Assembly (NCBI GenBank): GCA_025331565.1
Contig: JAFREQ010000040.1
Coordinates: 4,265,001 to 4,329,000, forward strand
DNA from: Holacanthus passer
Taxonomy: Eukaryota; Chordata; Actinopteri; Pomacanthidae
Length of the DNA: 64,000 nucleotides
Reading direction: 5' to 3'
The position numbers were made by a program, and so were the translations under genes. Shown in pieces: positions 32,701-46,900 of this stretch; positions within the stretch are counted from its first letter, which is position 1, and every line of letters starts with the position of its first letter. A model generated the notes under the pieces. The model was not told where the DNA came from and ran no database searches. It worked only from the letters and a program-made list of their open reading frames with translations.

Positions 32701-35700
32701 TGGTGGGTTAGTGCCAGGCCTTATCTGCTGAAGCACACTTCTACATGTTGTAACTTTGGTTTCCAGTCGTTCCTGTGAGAGCTCGGCACAAAGGGTTTGT
32801 GACACCGTTCAGGAATTCAAATTAAGCAAACAATATCTTTTAGATGTTCATCTTTTTCAGGGAACACATGGAAAATTCCTCTGTTGTGTCTTGTGTGATG
32901 GTTTCTGATGAAGAAATGATACGGACAAAGAATTCAACCACATTCAAACTTTGATTTACCATGTAAGGTGACAAGGATGCAAACTGGCCAATCACTGTCT
33001 GCTGATTTATGAATGGTACTTTCTTGTCTGTTATAGTGAAAGTGTCTTTCTATGAGTGAAACTGGCTTTTTGTGTGTGTGTATTTGTGTATGTCTGGGAG
33101 TAGCTGCTTGGAGACCAACTTCCATCTTCAGTCATTCATCTTAACACAGTATAGTGTGCTGAATTTGTGTCATTGTGTGTTCACTATTTCCTTAAAATCC
33201 AAGACTTAGATATGCTGATAAATTGCCTTATTATAATTGAATGGTTCTGAATATAAATCTAGTATAATATATACAGTGCTTGGTTAAACAGTCATGGATA
33301 ATTGATCAGTCATTTAGATCAATGATTTACCAGTTCTACTTCCAGCTTCTCACGATAATTCAGTTTCTGTTTTGCATCATTGTTGAATATTTTTGGGTTT
33401 TAAAATTGTTGCGCAAAACAAGCTATTTAATGATATCATGTTGGCCTCTGGGGACTTATGTTGAGCATTATTCACAATTTTATTGGCTAAATATTATTAC
33501 CAAACAGTTATCAACAGATTAATCAGTAATAGAAATAATCAATATTTGCAGCCCTGTAAGTCTATCACTTATTTAGTCCTTCATCTTGCATTTGGTTACA
33601 ACAAGAGAGGTAGAAAAGTAGGCCAATGGATACAGTGGCGTGTTGGGTTAAGTTACTTTCACTGGAATTTCCTTGGCCAGGATCCATCACCTCCCAAGGG
33701 AAAGCCATTGTGCTCTCACACAAACACAAGCACATGCATAAAGTACACGTGTGCACACATCCATGCACACATGCACAACCCCACACTGTTTTTAATGCAA
33801 TTTACGGAACCGTGCCCCATTATGGCTTGATCTTATCACATTAGCAAGGATACGGGGTTTTCCACACACACGTGATCTGAACAGGGGAGAAGTAGCTGCA
33901 CTCAGGATGTGGAAAGATCTCGGTGCTGTCGGGGCTCGACATGAACACATCCTTGCTGCAGAGCTGTGTGACTTTGAGATGTGTTCTGCCAAAGTGACTG
34001 GTGATCTGCTGACCAGTGGTCCCACCACCAGGCGCAGCTGACTGCATTGAAAATGCAGCCTGGTATATCAACGTCTTCTTTGTTGGTTACAAATGTGATT
34101 TAGGTCGGAATGTGGGATTGGTGAGATCCAGCCGCGCTGCTGCTGATCGCACGCAGGACTCTTTGCTCCTGCTGCAGAGTCATTTAGCTATGGAGCAATA
34201 AAGTCGAGCTTTCAGTGTGACGCCATTGAGTTCACTTGGGATGGTGGTGAAAGACTGGCCAGAAACGTGGCAACACGTGAGTTACACAGTCAATAAGTCA
34301 GCAGCCAGAGCACAACAGGGAAGTCGGTCAGTCAGCTGAGGGGCTCTCTTGTCTCTTAATGCCTCACTGAATTCCCCCTATCAGGCTCTGTTCAAGCCCA
34401 ATGCAAACCTCAATAGATAGATAACCAAGTGTGTGTCTGTGTGTGTTTGAGTGTGCGCTCAACTTGTTAGTCCTGGGAGGATGGAGAAATCTGCTGACAG
34501 GCCAATAGGGAAGGCCCCACCCAGATATAAGACCCCATAACACATGCATGGAAACACACACACAAACAAACGCATACACAGATGCACAACTTACACATTT
34601 GTTAAGGCATGTAAGCATGCTGTGAGCACCCTCTGCAAAAAACTAAGGAAGTGTGGATGTGGAAAAGGGGCACAGATTTTGTGTGTGTACAAACATTTGG
34701 GAGTTAATCCAGGAAACTCTTTTGACCCACTTCCCGGCGGGCTTCCCTCCTGTTCACACCGAGGCTGTTGTTGTGCATAAACTCACCGGTCATTGAGGAA
34801 GCCGTCATTTCTATTGTGTTCCAAAAGTAACTCTGCACAGGCATGAAATTGCTTGCTAATGAGGGTTAAAAACAAACTACCCGCTCCCATATTAAGATGC
34901 ATGTTCACTGAAGCAGCTATGATAATATACTAACATGTTTCCAAAAGTAGAGCAGCGAAAGCAAAAACAAGAGCGACATTTTTGTAAGTTTTGGTCTGTT
35001 TTGAGATCATCTCTGGCTAGACTGTGGATGAGGGGTTGGGACTTTGGCTGAGATTCTGTGTGTGTGTGTGTGTTTGAGCGCGTTTGTGTGTGAACACGTG
35101 CGATTGCTCCCAGATGTACAGGACATGGGTGGATCCCCCAGCTGTATGCAGTTCACAGAGAGACAGTGAGATGACAGATGAAATGACACCACTTTCACCC
35201 TACAGCTGTCCGCCTCTCCCTGTTTACCTCAGCTGACTGTTTAAGTGCTACACTTGTATTTGCTTTATTTCATGCTCAGATCTTTGTGTTTTTAGTGCTT
35301 GCTCTCTTCCACTTACAGCCGTAATGAGTAGGTATTATGTCAGATGGATTATGCGTGGCAGCCCGACAGTAATAACACATAAACCTTAATCTGATGAAAA
35401 GGGAAATTCGAGTTCTTTACACACTCTGTTGTACTCAGCTTATATGGCGCCATGTAAAAAAAAACTTTCCATCTCTTCTGTAATTACTTTTCCTATGTAC
35501 AGTGTATTCCTTTATTGTTGTAGGTGATGTACATAATGTTGGCTTTACACAGATACAGAAGATACCTGGCAACTGGTTGGGTTTGTGGTCTTGAAGCTGA
35601 ACAGTGGTGGAAGAATTATTCAGATCCGTTGGTTAATTAAAAACAAAAATAAAACAGTGTTAAAATATTACATTACAAGTAGCATTCAAACATGTAAAGG

Positions 35701-38700
35701 AAAAGTATAGAAGACTTTGTAGAAATGTTGCTTAGGCAAGAAATGTGTTATGAATTACTGATACACTGACTTTTAAAGGAATGGTTGGACATTTGGGAAA
35801 ATAAAATCATTAGTTTCTTGGCGTTTGACAAGAAGAATGATACAACTCCACTAAAGTTGACTGATAGGCCTCTGAAGCATGGCTGCCACTAGTTCACTAT
35901 GTAGCACAAGTGTCAAAGCAACAGGTTTATACACGGGGTTATGTGCAGGATAATTTAGGACAGACTGACCTTTACTACTACTGTGTGTTAACCTAAGCAG
36001 CTCCTGGAGGTGGCTTCATTTACTGTACAGACATGAGAGTGGTATCAATCTTTACATTTCACTAACACCACTAAAAAGGTGAAATAAGCTTATTTCCCAA
36101 ATTATTCCTTAAATGTTTAGCATGTGTCTAAAATGCAACTTATTCCTCAAAGTAGTAAGTAGTAACTTTGTGGTAGCTCTCAAATGAATGTAGTGAATTA
36201 AGAAGTACAAGCTTTGCCTTTGGTATGTTGTAGTTGCCCAAAATGGAAATACTCAAGTTAAGTACAAGTACCTCAAAACTGTACTTAAATAAGTTTACTT
36301 AGAAGTGTGTTACTCGGTTACTTTTCAGCTCTGGGTTGAAAGAAAAGTAGACTAAGAATCAAAAGCATTCGGTCTCCAGTAGAGCCTGAGCAGGAGGGAG
36401 TGAGAAAGAGAAGGAGAGATGACCCAGTTCTGTTTCACACAGCTCTGGTGCCAGAGGCAGAGAGACCGTGGAGGCTGTGGTGCACGTGACGGGTCTGGGC
36501 TGGGCCCCGGTCCACACGGGAAACGCACAATGTCTCGTTTGTTTTAAACGACTGCGCTGTTGGAACTGGTCTCCCTCTTTCCTCTCGCTGTCTGTTGTCT
36601 GTCGTGAAATGTGGAAATGATTTTTGCCGTTGGATACCGGCCAGATTCTTTTGGGAGGGATGAGTTTCCCCTCTCTCGTTCTCTCTGTCCCTATCCCTGT
36701 TACACCATCTTCCAATCCTTCACCTGATAAGATTCGGTGATTTTGTTAAATCTGTGGGGAGTTTGCAACTAAGGAGTGGTGTTTGGAGAGAGCGTGAAGT
36801 GAGGGGATAGATGCATGCAAGCCGTGGGATCAAGGTAATTAAGTTTAAACCAGTTTGAAGGGGAGGAGAGATGAAGAATCTCGATGGAGGGACTTTCTTC
36901 ACACTCTTGAGTTCATATTTATCATAAACTATTCGGTTTTAATTCCAGGCTGCTGTAGCTGGTGTGGAAATCACCTACTGTGTTCCATAGACACGCCCTG
37001 TCAGTCAGCCTCTGCCGGCCTTGGGGATGATGACCTATTCCCTAGATTGTGCATTACTAGAAAAATAATAAAAAGCAGCACGCTATATGATAAATGTGCC
37101 ATTTTGCCTTAAAAACACAATATAGGTAACTAAAGAACTGATGGCCATATAATGTATGCACCAGATTGATTTTTCATTGTCTGGGTGTCCTTGCTTATTC
37201 TAGCTTCTGCCTATTACTCTCCACAGCCGCCCACACAACTTTAAAAGGTTTTCCAGACCCCTTCTCTATCTCTGCTTTTCTCCAACACACACACACATAC
37301 AGTATGCACATACAATACACCTGAGAGGCAGATTAAAATGCCAGGAACAGACGGTGCATTCTTTATAGAGTGACATAATGTGAGTGACTTGTAGATGTCA
37401 TGCAAAATTACCTTCTGTTTGAGCATTTCTGTTTGTGTCTGCCAGATAGTTACTCACTCGCAGAATCAAGTTCAGGTTCGAGGTTTTCGAGTGTTGGCTT
37501 CAGCTTTCTTTAACACAGCTTCTTAAAGGATTTTTTTTTAAATCTATCATGTGTCAACCAATAGAAGTTTTTTCAAATTTCTATTTCTGTTTACGTGTTC
37601 TGCTGGGTACCAAGCCTTGCCGTTTTGCATTGGGTATGCACTGAAAATAAAGAAACAAAGTGAAGTTTCCACAAATGCAAACTCCTGTTTTTCCTCTGCA
37701 GACTACCGCACTGGGCCGTGCTTCGCCTCCGTGAATAACCAGATGTGTCAAGGCCAGCTCACAGGCATTGTGTGCACAAAGACTTTGTGCTGCGCCACAG
37801 TGGGACGGGCCTGGGGTCACCCCTGTGAGATGTGTCCGGCCCAGCCTCATCCCTGCAGAAGAGGGTTCATACCAAACCACCGCACCGGGGCGTGCCAAGG
37901 TAAAGTCTGTTCCTCAGCGTCTCTGTCTCTTTCTTTGTTTGCCTCTCTATTTTTCTCCTTCTGTCACTCTGCCTCTCTTCTGCCTCTGCCCTCTTCTTCT
38001 TCTTCAAGTAAAGTCCTGCTTCTATCCTCTCTGCCCGTTTTAACTCCTTCTCCCTCCTCGTCTGCCTTCACCCCTCTCCCTCTGTCATCCCCTCATCTCT
38101 ACCCATCATCCCCTCTCCAGGGGATTAGTTCTAATTGGGTTAAATTGGGGTGGGTGGCAGTGCCTCCCACATGTGTATGGAATGCCCGCAGACACCCGCT
38201 GTGGCGGGACTGTCAGAGTCAGTAACACGGGTCAGTGGCGGTGCCACGTGGGAGAGCTCATTTCTGGTAAGACGGCCCTCTGCCTCCCTGCTCCAGACCC
38301 AACAACATCAGAACCTCTGCAGGGGAGGCGGACCTGAGCCAGGACCCGGAGGAACATGGAGTACTCTGAGACTGCATCAGGTCACAGCCTCCTGGAGGTT
38401 TCCAGCCTGAGAGCTACGTTTTAATCTGTCAAATCCATTAAATGAATTAAATTTAATCACCATTGTAACTCACAAAGTCAGTTTTCAACAATAACCTGCT
38501 TGACTGTGGACCTGTCCTTTCTGTATTTCCTTCCCTCCGTCTATCTCTTCCTTGGTCGACTTGGCTTCGATTTCTGTTCCTCCTGCAGGAGACATTCCTC
38601 TCTCTCTTTCTCTTTTCCCCCGGTCACTCTGCTGATCGCAGGAAAGTCAGAGCCAGACTGTTAAAACAGACCTAATTTCAATCCATGCACATTCAGGGGT

Positions 38701-40900
38701 GTGCATATTTGTGTGTTAAAGTTAGTGTGTGTGTGCTGCCCTATCGTCCCTGTACTGAGTTTATTTTACCATTTCTGTGTCATTTCTTTTGCTTTGTACA
38801 TTAAGATGAAGAGAATCTGTGCATCCATATGTGTGTCTTCATATTTGTGTGTTGGGGTTTGCATTAATTGTATGCTGTGTATGTACAGATGTGGATGAGT
38901 GCCAGGCCATCCCTGGCATCTGCCAAGGAGGAAACTGTATCAACACAGTTGGATCCTTTGAATGTAAATGTCCCGCTGGGCACAAGTTCAATGAGGTCTC
39001 ACAGAAATGTGAAGGTAAGAATCAAGCTTGCAGCCATCACATTAAAACAGCAAAATGTCTGACTTTCAGTGTTCGCTTGAATGACAGAGTAGGTTAAAAA
39101 GATTAAGTTCAAAGTTCCTAATTAACAATGTGAAAGTAGAGTTAAAAGCCACATCCGTCTAGTTGTGGTTAACTTTACCTCAGTCACGGTATTCTGATTA
39201 TTACTTTGTGGCGAAAGACCACACATAAGTCACTTTGCCCTTCCCTTGAAATATGTTTAATTAAACCGAAACGGCACTCAAATTTCTCTCAGTAATCTGG
39301 TTTAACACTTAATTGTTGGCTTGAAAGAAATGCTGATTTCTTTTTTCCCTGTCGTGTTAAAGCAAGACTACATAACTTTTGTAAGAACAAATTACACATT
39401 TTCCTCTTACAAATGAAAAGTTGACTGGCTGCTATTCAGCAAACTTTTGCTTTAAAACCAGCTTCTCAGGCAGGTACGTCAATGCACTATGTGAATCTAA
39501 AGACAGTAAGTTAAGATTATGTCCACATGTAGTTTTGAAAAGGCATTTTTCTCTCAGCTGGGGATCCTAATTATCAACTTCTGACTGGCTTACACAATCG
39601 TTAGATCACAATCTTTTCTTGCTTCTTACTTAATTGTGGCCACTGAGAGACTCACAATATTTTTAATGTCTCTGGCTGAAAAATCTTAAATGAAATCCTT
39701 CTCTCTCTGCATCACTTCTGTTCTGCCACAAATAAAGACCCACAGTTAGCCTGTGAAAAATATTGGCTCATTAAGACACGAATGTGACAATTTCCAGACC
39801 GAGTTTAACTCTGGTGAAACGGACTGTGCAGGGTTTTGTGGCACTCATTTGCAGAGTAAAATATGTGCTATTTTATGCCCAGAAATAATTGCCGGAAAAC
39901 TTCTGGACTGTGTAAAAGACGTTTGAAACGGGTCTAAGTTACAGTGAATTTCTTTGTGCATGACGATGTGCGCTCGGTGGTTAACGGAGCTAACAGAAGA
40001 GCAGCTTCAGAGGCCCCTGGATTTAATATCCTGTGACAATGTCCTTATTTCCATTGTCATTGCCAACATGTGCTCTAGTCACTCTTGAGGACATTCGCAT
40101 TTCAAGTTAGTTTTGCAGTTCAGTCGCTTTCATTAACTGTTATGATTACTCTACAGTTTCTAGCAACATAGAAAAACAAACAGGAAGCAATCTAAAATGT
40201 TTTCAAACATACTTAGTCGTTGTGTCATTTCCTCTCCTCTCTTCTCCTATCTCCTCCTCTCTCTCCTCTGCTCTCTTCTCCTCTCTCCTCCTCTCCTCTC
40301 CTCTGCTCTCCACTCCAGATCTGGACGAGTGTTCAAACATACAAGGTCTCTGTGGCGTAGGTGAATGCTCTAATACTGTTGGCAGCTACTTCTGTAAGTG
40401 TCCCCAGGGATATTACACGTCTGTGGACGGATCCAGGTGTATAGGTGAGTCCTCTGTCCTAATGGCTGTCACACCTCTCCAATCCACTGCATTGTATTCA
40501 CTCTGGTTCATTGTTACTGGGATAAAATATGAGACAAAGCAGCTGAGCAATAAAGGTGCTGCCTCATTCTCCTTCCTTTTTCCACCCCGTTTTGGTTCTT
40601 CTCCCTTTATGCTTGGCACTGAGAGCAGAAAGAACTGAAATCCGTCCAATGTTCCAGCTGGTAGAATTTAGGTCAGTAGTCACTTGCTTGTTTCTAGTTC
40701 CACAACAATGAGCTATATTCTCTTTAAACTGAGGAGGGGACGTAAAGAGAGAAACAAATCAGGTGACCTTATTTTTTGACGTCATAGCTGGAAGAAGTGA
40801 AGCGTGTGTTTGTCCATCTGTCAGTCTGCGTGAACGGTGAAGCGTGTGCATGTGTGTCATTGAACAGTCCACATCCTGGCAAGTTGATAACAGTGTGCAT

Positions 40901-40950
<50 letters not shown>

Positions 40951-43900
40951 ACCAGAAAGCCTGTAAAGCTCGCAAGTTCAGCTCAGTTTGACCCAAAACA
41001 GACCAGGGAGGAATTTGGGTCAGAATAGTGCATTAGATGCACACGCACATACTCACACGTGCATGCATACACACATGCATTCACACACAAACATATGCAA
41101 ACACACGCTCATATTACCCCCCCAGGAGAGGATGTTTGTGAGGAAGGAATGTCTGAGTCTTTCGCTCCAGAAAACTATTGCGCCAAACATTTGAGTCTGT
41201 TTCCCATGCAGCAACAATCGAGCATTAAAATCTACTCTGGTTCCTTAAGGTCCCGAGTGTTTTTCCTCCAACTAGCTCTACGCTTGCCTGACATCTTGTC
41301 GAGCTTAACCAAGCAATCAGCAGTGTAGTCTGTCAGTTTCTCCATGTGAATACGCTGGATGGGCTGGGTGTGAAACAAGACATGATATATTTATGTTAAT
41401 AAGGAACCTGAGTGTTAGTCATGCTGGTGCACAGTGCCAGAAACTGCAGGATGTAGGGAAGGTTCTCATAAATAGGAAGTGATGACTATTAGAAGTGGCT
41501 TCCATCTTCCAAATGATGGAAAATATGAAGCAACAACTAGTTTTTGATTGTACTCCTGCCAATTTGCTCAACATGCAGACAACACATGCCATATTCCATA
41601 CAGCTTAGTTTAACTGCATGCTGTGTTGTTTCCCACAGATGCTCGTGGTGGGTACTGCTACGCCAGCGTGCTGAATGGGCGCTGCGCCAACCAAAACTCG
41701 CAGCTGTTGACCAAAATGCAGTGCTGCTGTGACAGTGGGCGCTGCTGGTCTGATGGGTCCACTCCAGAAATGTGCCCCATTCGTGGAACAGGTGGGGTCA
41801 CTCACCATCACATGGCTTTACATTTCTTGTTCTCATCTATGTGCCTCTATGTCTGAACACAGAGCTGACCTCCTGTTGTGCTCATTTCAGAGGAGTACCA
41901 GAAACTGTGCATCCAGATACCTGATGCGAACGGTGGGTTGGTGCCTGGTCGTGTCCCCGGGGGCCCTGACATACCTGGCATCTACCCAGTTCCATACCCT
42001 GGTCCTCGCGTGATTAATGGTCAAATTCCCATCCAGGTTCCAGTCCAAGGTCCAGGTCCAATTCCGGGTCCGATTCCAGGCCCAGGTCCAGGACCAATCC
42101 CAAGACCATTTCCAGAACAACTACCTATACAGCCGCCTCTGCCAGGTATGCTCCTGCTTTCTGCTTGTGTTTGGTTCACATTCACACTCATAAAATGACG
42201 TGTGCCATACTAGCATATAACTGTTCAAAATCCCAGTTTTGAGCAATCTTAACCCACACCCTCCAGCTAACAAACTACATGTTAATGATGGAAAACTTTG
42301 ACTAAGACTTTAATTGTGCTCTGACGCAGGGCTGCTTGTTTCATCTGGGTGTCACTGTAAAGATATCCAAAGCATATGTGCAGAAAATGTCCTATCTCAA
42401 AGAAAACATTCTTGCATGTTTGCAGACCCGACAATGTCAAGAGTTTAATTAGCCACGTGCAAAATGTTCCACAATAACATTTCCTCCGGAACTATTTTCG
42501 AGGGAGCTTGGCAGAGTTTAGACTTCTCTTAAGAAAATTCAAACAACTCAGAGCATTTTTTGCCTTCATGTGTGATAGTGGGTCCTGCCAGACCTTAGTA
42601 CAATTTTTGTGTACACAAAATTGCAGTTGTACTGTGTACACTGTCTACTGCTACTTCGTTTGATCATGATGGATGTAAATTTTCTGTTGACCAAATATAA
42701 TACGAATTATGACAACACAAAAGAGAAAAAGAAAAGAAGAAAGTAGATGGTGTAGATTTTTCTTTATGATATTTTATGATGATGTTTGTGTGAATGTTTC
42801 TGTCAGATCCCTTTGTTATCCAAACCCGGAATATCACCAACATGTGCCAGGCCTACCGCAACCTCTGCCTGAATGGCAGGTGTATCCCCATGCCGGGCAT
42901 CGGATATCGCTGTGAGTGCAACATGGGCTTCAAGCTGGATGGAAGAGGAGAGTGCATCGGTAAGCTTCTGACAGAGTGAAGTTTCTCGAGCACCAAACTG
43001 GAGGTACATGAAGGTGAAGAAGGTTTCTGTTTGTTCTCCAGATGATGATGAGTGTGAGAGAAACCCGTGTGCACATGGAGAATGTGTGAACACCCCTGGG
43101 TCGTACATCTGTCAATGTCCTGCTGGATTCCAGACGACTGCAACCAGGACAGAGTGCCGAGGTGACATATACACACACACACAGACATACATATGTACAC
43201 GCTTTTAGGGGATGCATGTGTTTACCGTGCTGTCTGTTTGCTTCTGCAGATCTGGATGAATGTGTGGCCAACGGTCGTATCTGCAACAACGGCCGCTGTG
43301 TGAACACTGAGGGCAGCTTCCACTGTGTCTGCAACGCTGGGTTTGAGATTTCGGCAGATGGCAAAAACTGTCAAGGTCTGTCAAGTTCTGACATCTGCAT
43401 TTATGGAGCAGATACATAAGTTTCCTGTAATAGAAACAGTACTGCATGTGTAATGTTTATGTGTAATGGAGCGTGGATCTGTTGGAGGTGGTGACTTAAC
43501 ACCACTGCCTGTTGGAAGTCTGTGCTGTAACAGACGGCATTTTAAATGATCACGCTGGTGGTTTTGTGTGTTTCAGTCCATTAACTACATAATACGTACC
43601 TTTTTCCAAAAGACTCCATATTATTAACATTTACTTCTTACCTTGCGGGCATCCATTTGTTTCCATTCATTTTCGTTTGCTCTAAAGTCCTGCAGTCTGT
43701 AGCTTTCTGAAAGTGATGATGCAGAGTTGAGAAAGCAGTCAGGGTTTGAACTTCTCTCTCTTGCAGCTCACTTTTTCATTAGTGACACGTCTGTATCTGT
43801 CACTTTTCATGTGATGTGTGCAACATTATAAATGCCTTCCATGACAGACTGTCTGAAAATGTCTTCCCCATTTGTGAATTGTATCACATCTCCCCCCTTT

Positions 43901-46900
43901 CTATGATAACTGTCTTTTCAGAACTAGGTGTGGCAGTTCAGAGCAGCTACACATGGTAGTTCTGATCGAGCTTACTCTGGCCCTTACTGTATATTTTCTC
44001 TTGTCAAATTATATTATTGAAGTTTTAGTCATGGCTTGTATTGAAATTTCCGCCTGTTGTTCTGTTCGAGAACGCTCCAGGATCCAAAATTAAAGAGTTG
44101 GCTGCTCAAAAGCAACATTTTTAGTCCAAATTTTCCTGATTCCTATGTTTGCTTAGTTTTTGTCTTCTGGACCTGATTTTCTGACAGCACAGGAAACTCG
44201 CCAGTGTAATGATTTGGCCATTTTCAACTCTCCAATGTGTGAGTGTCCTTGAATGTACCAAGGAGGGTTTTGATAAAATAGTCTTTGCTTGCCATTGCAT
44301 TGTTTAACAGCAATGATATTACACTGATTAAAGCAAGCAAGTTCTATGACAAGCTGATTGTCAAGACAGAATGAAGTAAACTAAATGTAGTTCTCTAGTC
44401 AGAGTAAAGTGTATAAAATTTATTGTTAATGATGTGAACGATGCCAAAGCACCAGTTTGTATTTATACCTAAATGCACTGCTATTAATCTATCTTTCTTC
44501 CTGTTCATCCACAGACCAGGACGAGTGTCTGATCAGGAACATGTGCCTCAACGGACTGTGTATCAATGAAGATGGCAGCTTCAAATGCATCTGTAAACCT
44601 GGATTCCTGCTGGACACCAGTGGACGCATGTGTGTAGGTGTGTTTGTCAGAAAGCCTGCACTTTATTAAGATCACACCTCTGCATCACAAGGTTGGAAGG
44701 TGGCTACCTCTCTGTCATGTTAGTAGTTCTAGTATGTGAGTCTTAGCACACAAGCCAAAAATCCCCCTAAAAGCCTTGGAAAAATCCCTCAGCATCCTGG
44801 CAGGCCAGCTGGACATGTGGATATTTGGGGCCCGCCTGTTTTGAGATTCTAGCAGACAGCCTTCCCCAAACTTGTTCAGTGCAAAGAGAAACGAAATTTG
44901 GACTTCTCCTGAAATTGACAAAACATGCCATGATAGGCACCGGGTTTAATCGGAGGCACACTTTGAGTCACTTAGCAATTGACTGACCATTTTGTCGTAT
45001 ACGGCTCAAAGAGTTGCTGTATTGAACCTTAGATGCAACATCAAACAGGATTTAAATGAATGTAAAATTTAAACCATAAAGAACAGTCTTTTCATTCAGG
45101 GTGTAACCTGCAGCCATCTCGCTCCACATGGCTTCGATACAGACGTTTGATCTCAGAGACACTGACCTGGTTAAGTCATAGCAGAATAAATAAATATGAG
45201 AGCAGGGTGTGCCTGAAGTGTGCTGATGTATGCAGTCATTAATGAAATGTGTAGTCTAAAGGGGCCCCCGGGTCTCTGTCAGTCCCCCAACACGCCCAGA
45301 TAGAACACACACACACACACACACACACATAACACACGCTTATGCGTGCATGCCATATCATTGTTTACGCTCATTATGATAATTATTGTAATACGCTGAT
45401 GGGATCAAGGGGAAGGAAAAGAATGTTTTCTTAGTCGAGGTCATAAAACTGAAACTGTGCAGCAGTTCTGGCTGCATTTTTTTAATGAGTCAAGCACATG
45501 AGGACTTTAATAACCACCGCTTCAACAGGAAATTGGTTTATTTTAATAGATTCTAGCCTCTCAACATTCATTGTGTGAAGAGAAGTGGATGAAGAAATGA
45601 TGTTGCTGTATCTGTTTCTAGACATTGATGAGTGTGAGACTCCAGGCATGTGTATGAACGGACACTGCGTCAACACGGAGGGATCATTCCGCTGCGAGTG
45701 CATGGCCGGGATGGCAGTGGGCCTGGATGGACGGGTCTGTGTTGGTGAGTAAATGTCTTGTTTCCAGGATCGGTTCAAAAGCAGCACCCAAAGATAAGTT
45801 ACTGAAGGCAGCTAGAGCACCATCTTTGTCACCTTGTTTCAATCTGGCTGAAAGTACCCTGATGTGCACAGAGCACATAAAAATGGACCTTTTATAGTCT
45901 TATTTTCTATGCTCAGGTTTCTAGTTCTCCCAAAGGTGTCCACGTGCCTCTATTACCCAACAGCGATTGCACAAAGCTTTTGACAAAACGTTGGTCCCAC
46001 TTTCATAAACAACTGAATCAGTGAGCATACTTTTAAAGATTCATCTCACAACTGTCTTCACTGTTTAACCAGAATAACCACAGCACAAATACTTCCCAGT
46101 TCGGTGATAAAACAAAGCTGAATGTGACAAAGCAGAGTCGTAATAAATGTTATCCCATTAACTTGTTGCAACCACATTTTCACTACCATTAATGATTGTG
46201 TTGATCAATATCGATGCATGTTTTCCTGCCTCCTCGTGCTCCACTCCCCTGGACTGGCACTGGGAGAGCAGATCTGTTTATGCCTTTATTTTCAACATTC
46301 CTGCATTCCCCCAAATGACACTTCTTTGTGTATTGTGTGGAAAGTGTTGAAATGCTGTTGTTCGGTCTGGGTGAGTTTTCGTCAGGATGATATCAGCGCA
46401 GGAGAATTTCTCAAATCCCTGGATATTATGGAGAGAGAACAACCGTTTGTTTTGCTTGTGTTGTTGTTTGTTGGAGCTATAGACTCTCGCTTCCTCTCAC
46501 TTTCGCCGTCTGTGTCTTCTTTTTCTTGGACCTCTCATCTGTGTTTCTCATACACTCTCTCACTCTTGCCTGAAACAGACACACATATGCGCAGCTCGTG
46601 TTATGGTGGCTACAAGCGAGGGCAGTGTGTTAGGCCTTTATTTGGAGCTGTGACCAAGTCGGAGTGCTGCTGTGCCAACACGGAGTACGCCTACGGAGAG
46701 CCCTGCCAACCCTGCCCACCAGAAAGCTCTGGTACGGATATTCAAATCACTCCACCCTTTACACATATGGAGCTACCTCCTGCTGCCTGACACACACTCA
46801 CACAGACACACACAGCTTGTGTTTAATTCAAAACACACCTGTCAAAGTCAGGATGACCAGATCAAATGCTGAGTCTTGGATTTCAGAAATGACTGAATAA

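Larger units (their letters stand above)
32023..37701 (+). other. fbn1: fbn1 intron 5 (largest intron in window)
   Basis: 5.7 kb between EGF3 and hybrid 1. It contains family C (about 33360-33555) and family F (about 35605-36345) repeats. A moderately GC-rich block lies at about 36420-36560. No exon with fibrillin or other domain similarity found. Confidence 0.65.
39015..40318 (+). other. fbn1: fbn1 intron 7
   Basis: 1.3 kb. Family D repeat at about 39366-39475; the last 90 bp are CT-rich. Confidence 0.7.

Noticed and set aside
45745..46578. Long open frame running from 46218 into fbn1 exon 16
   Set aside because: The upstream part is intron read-through with no fibrillin similarity. The acceptor at 46576-46578 gives the correct phase and the human exon length.
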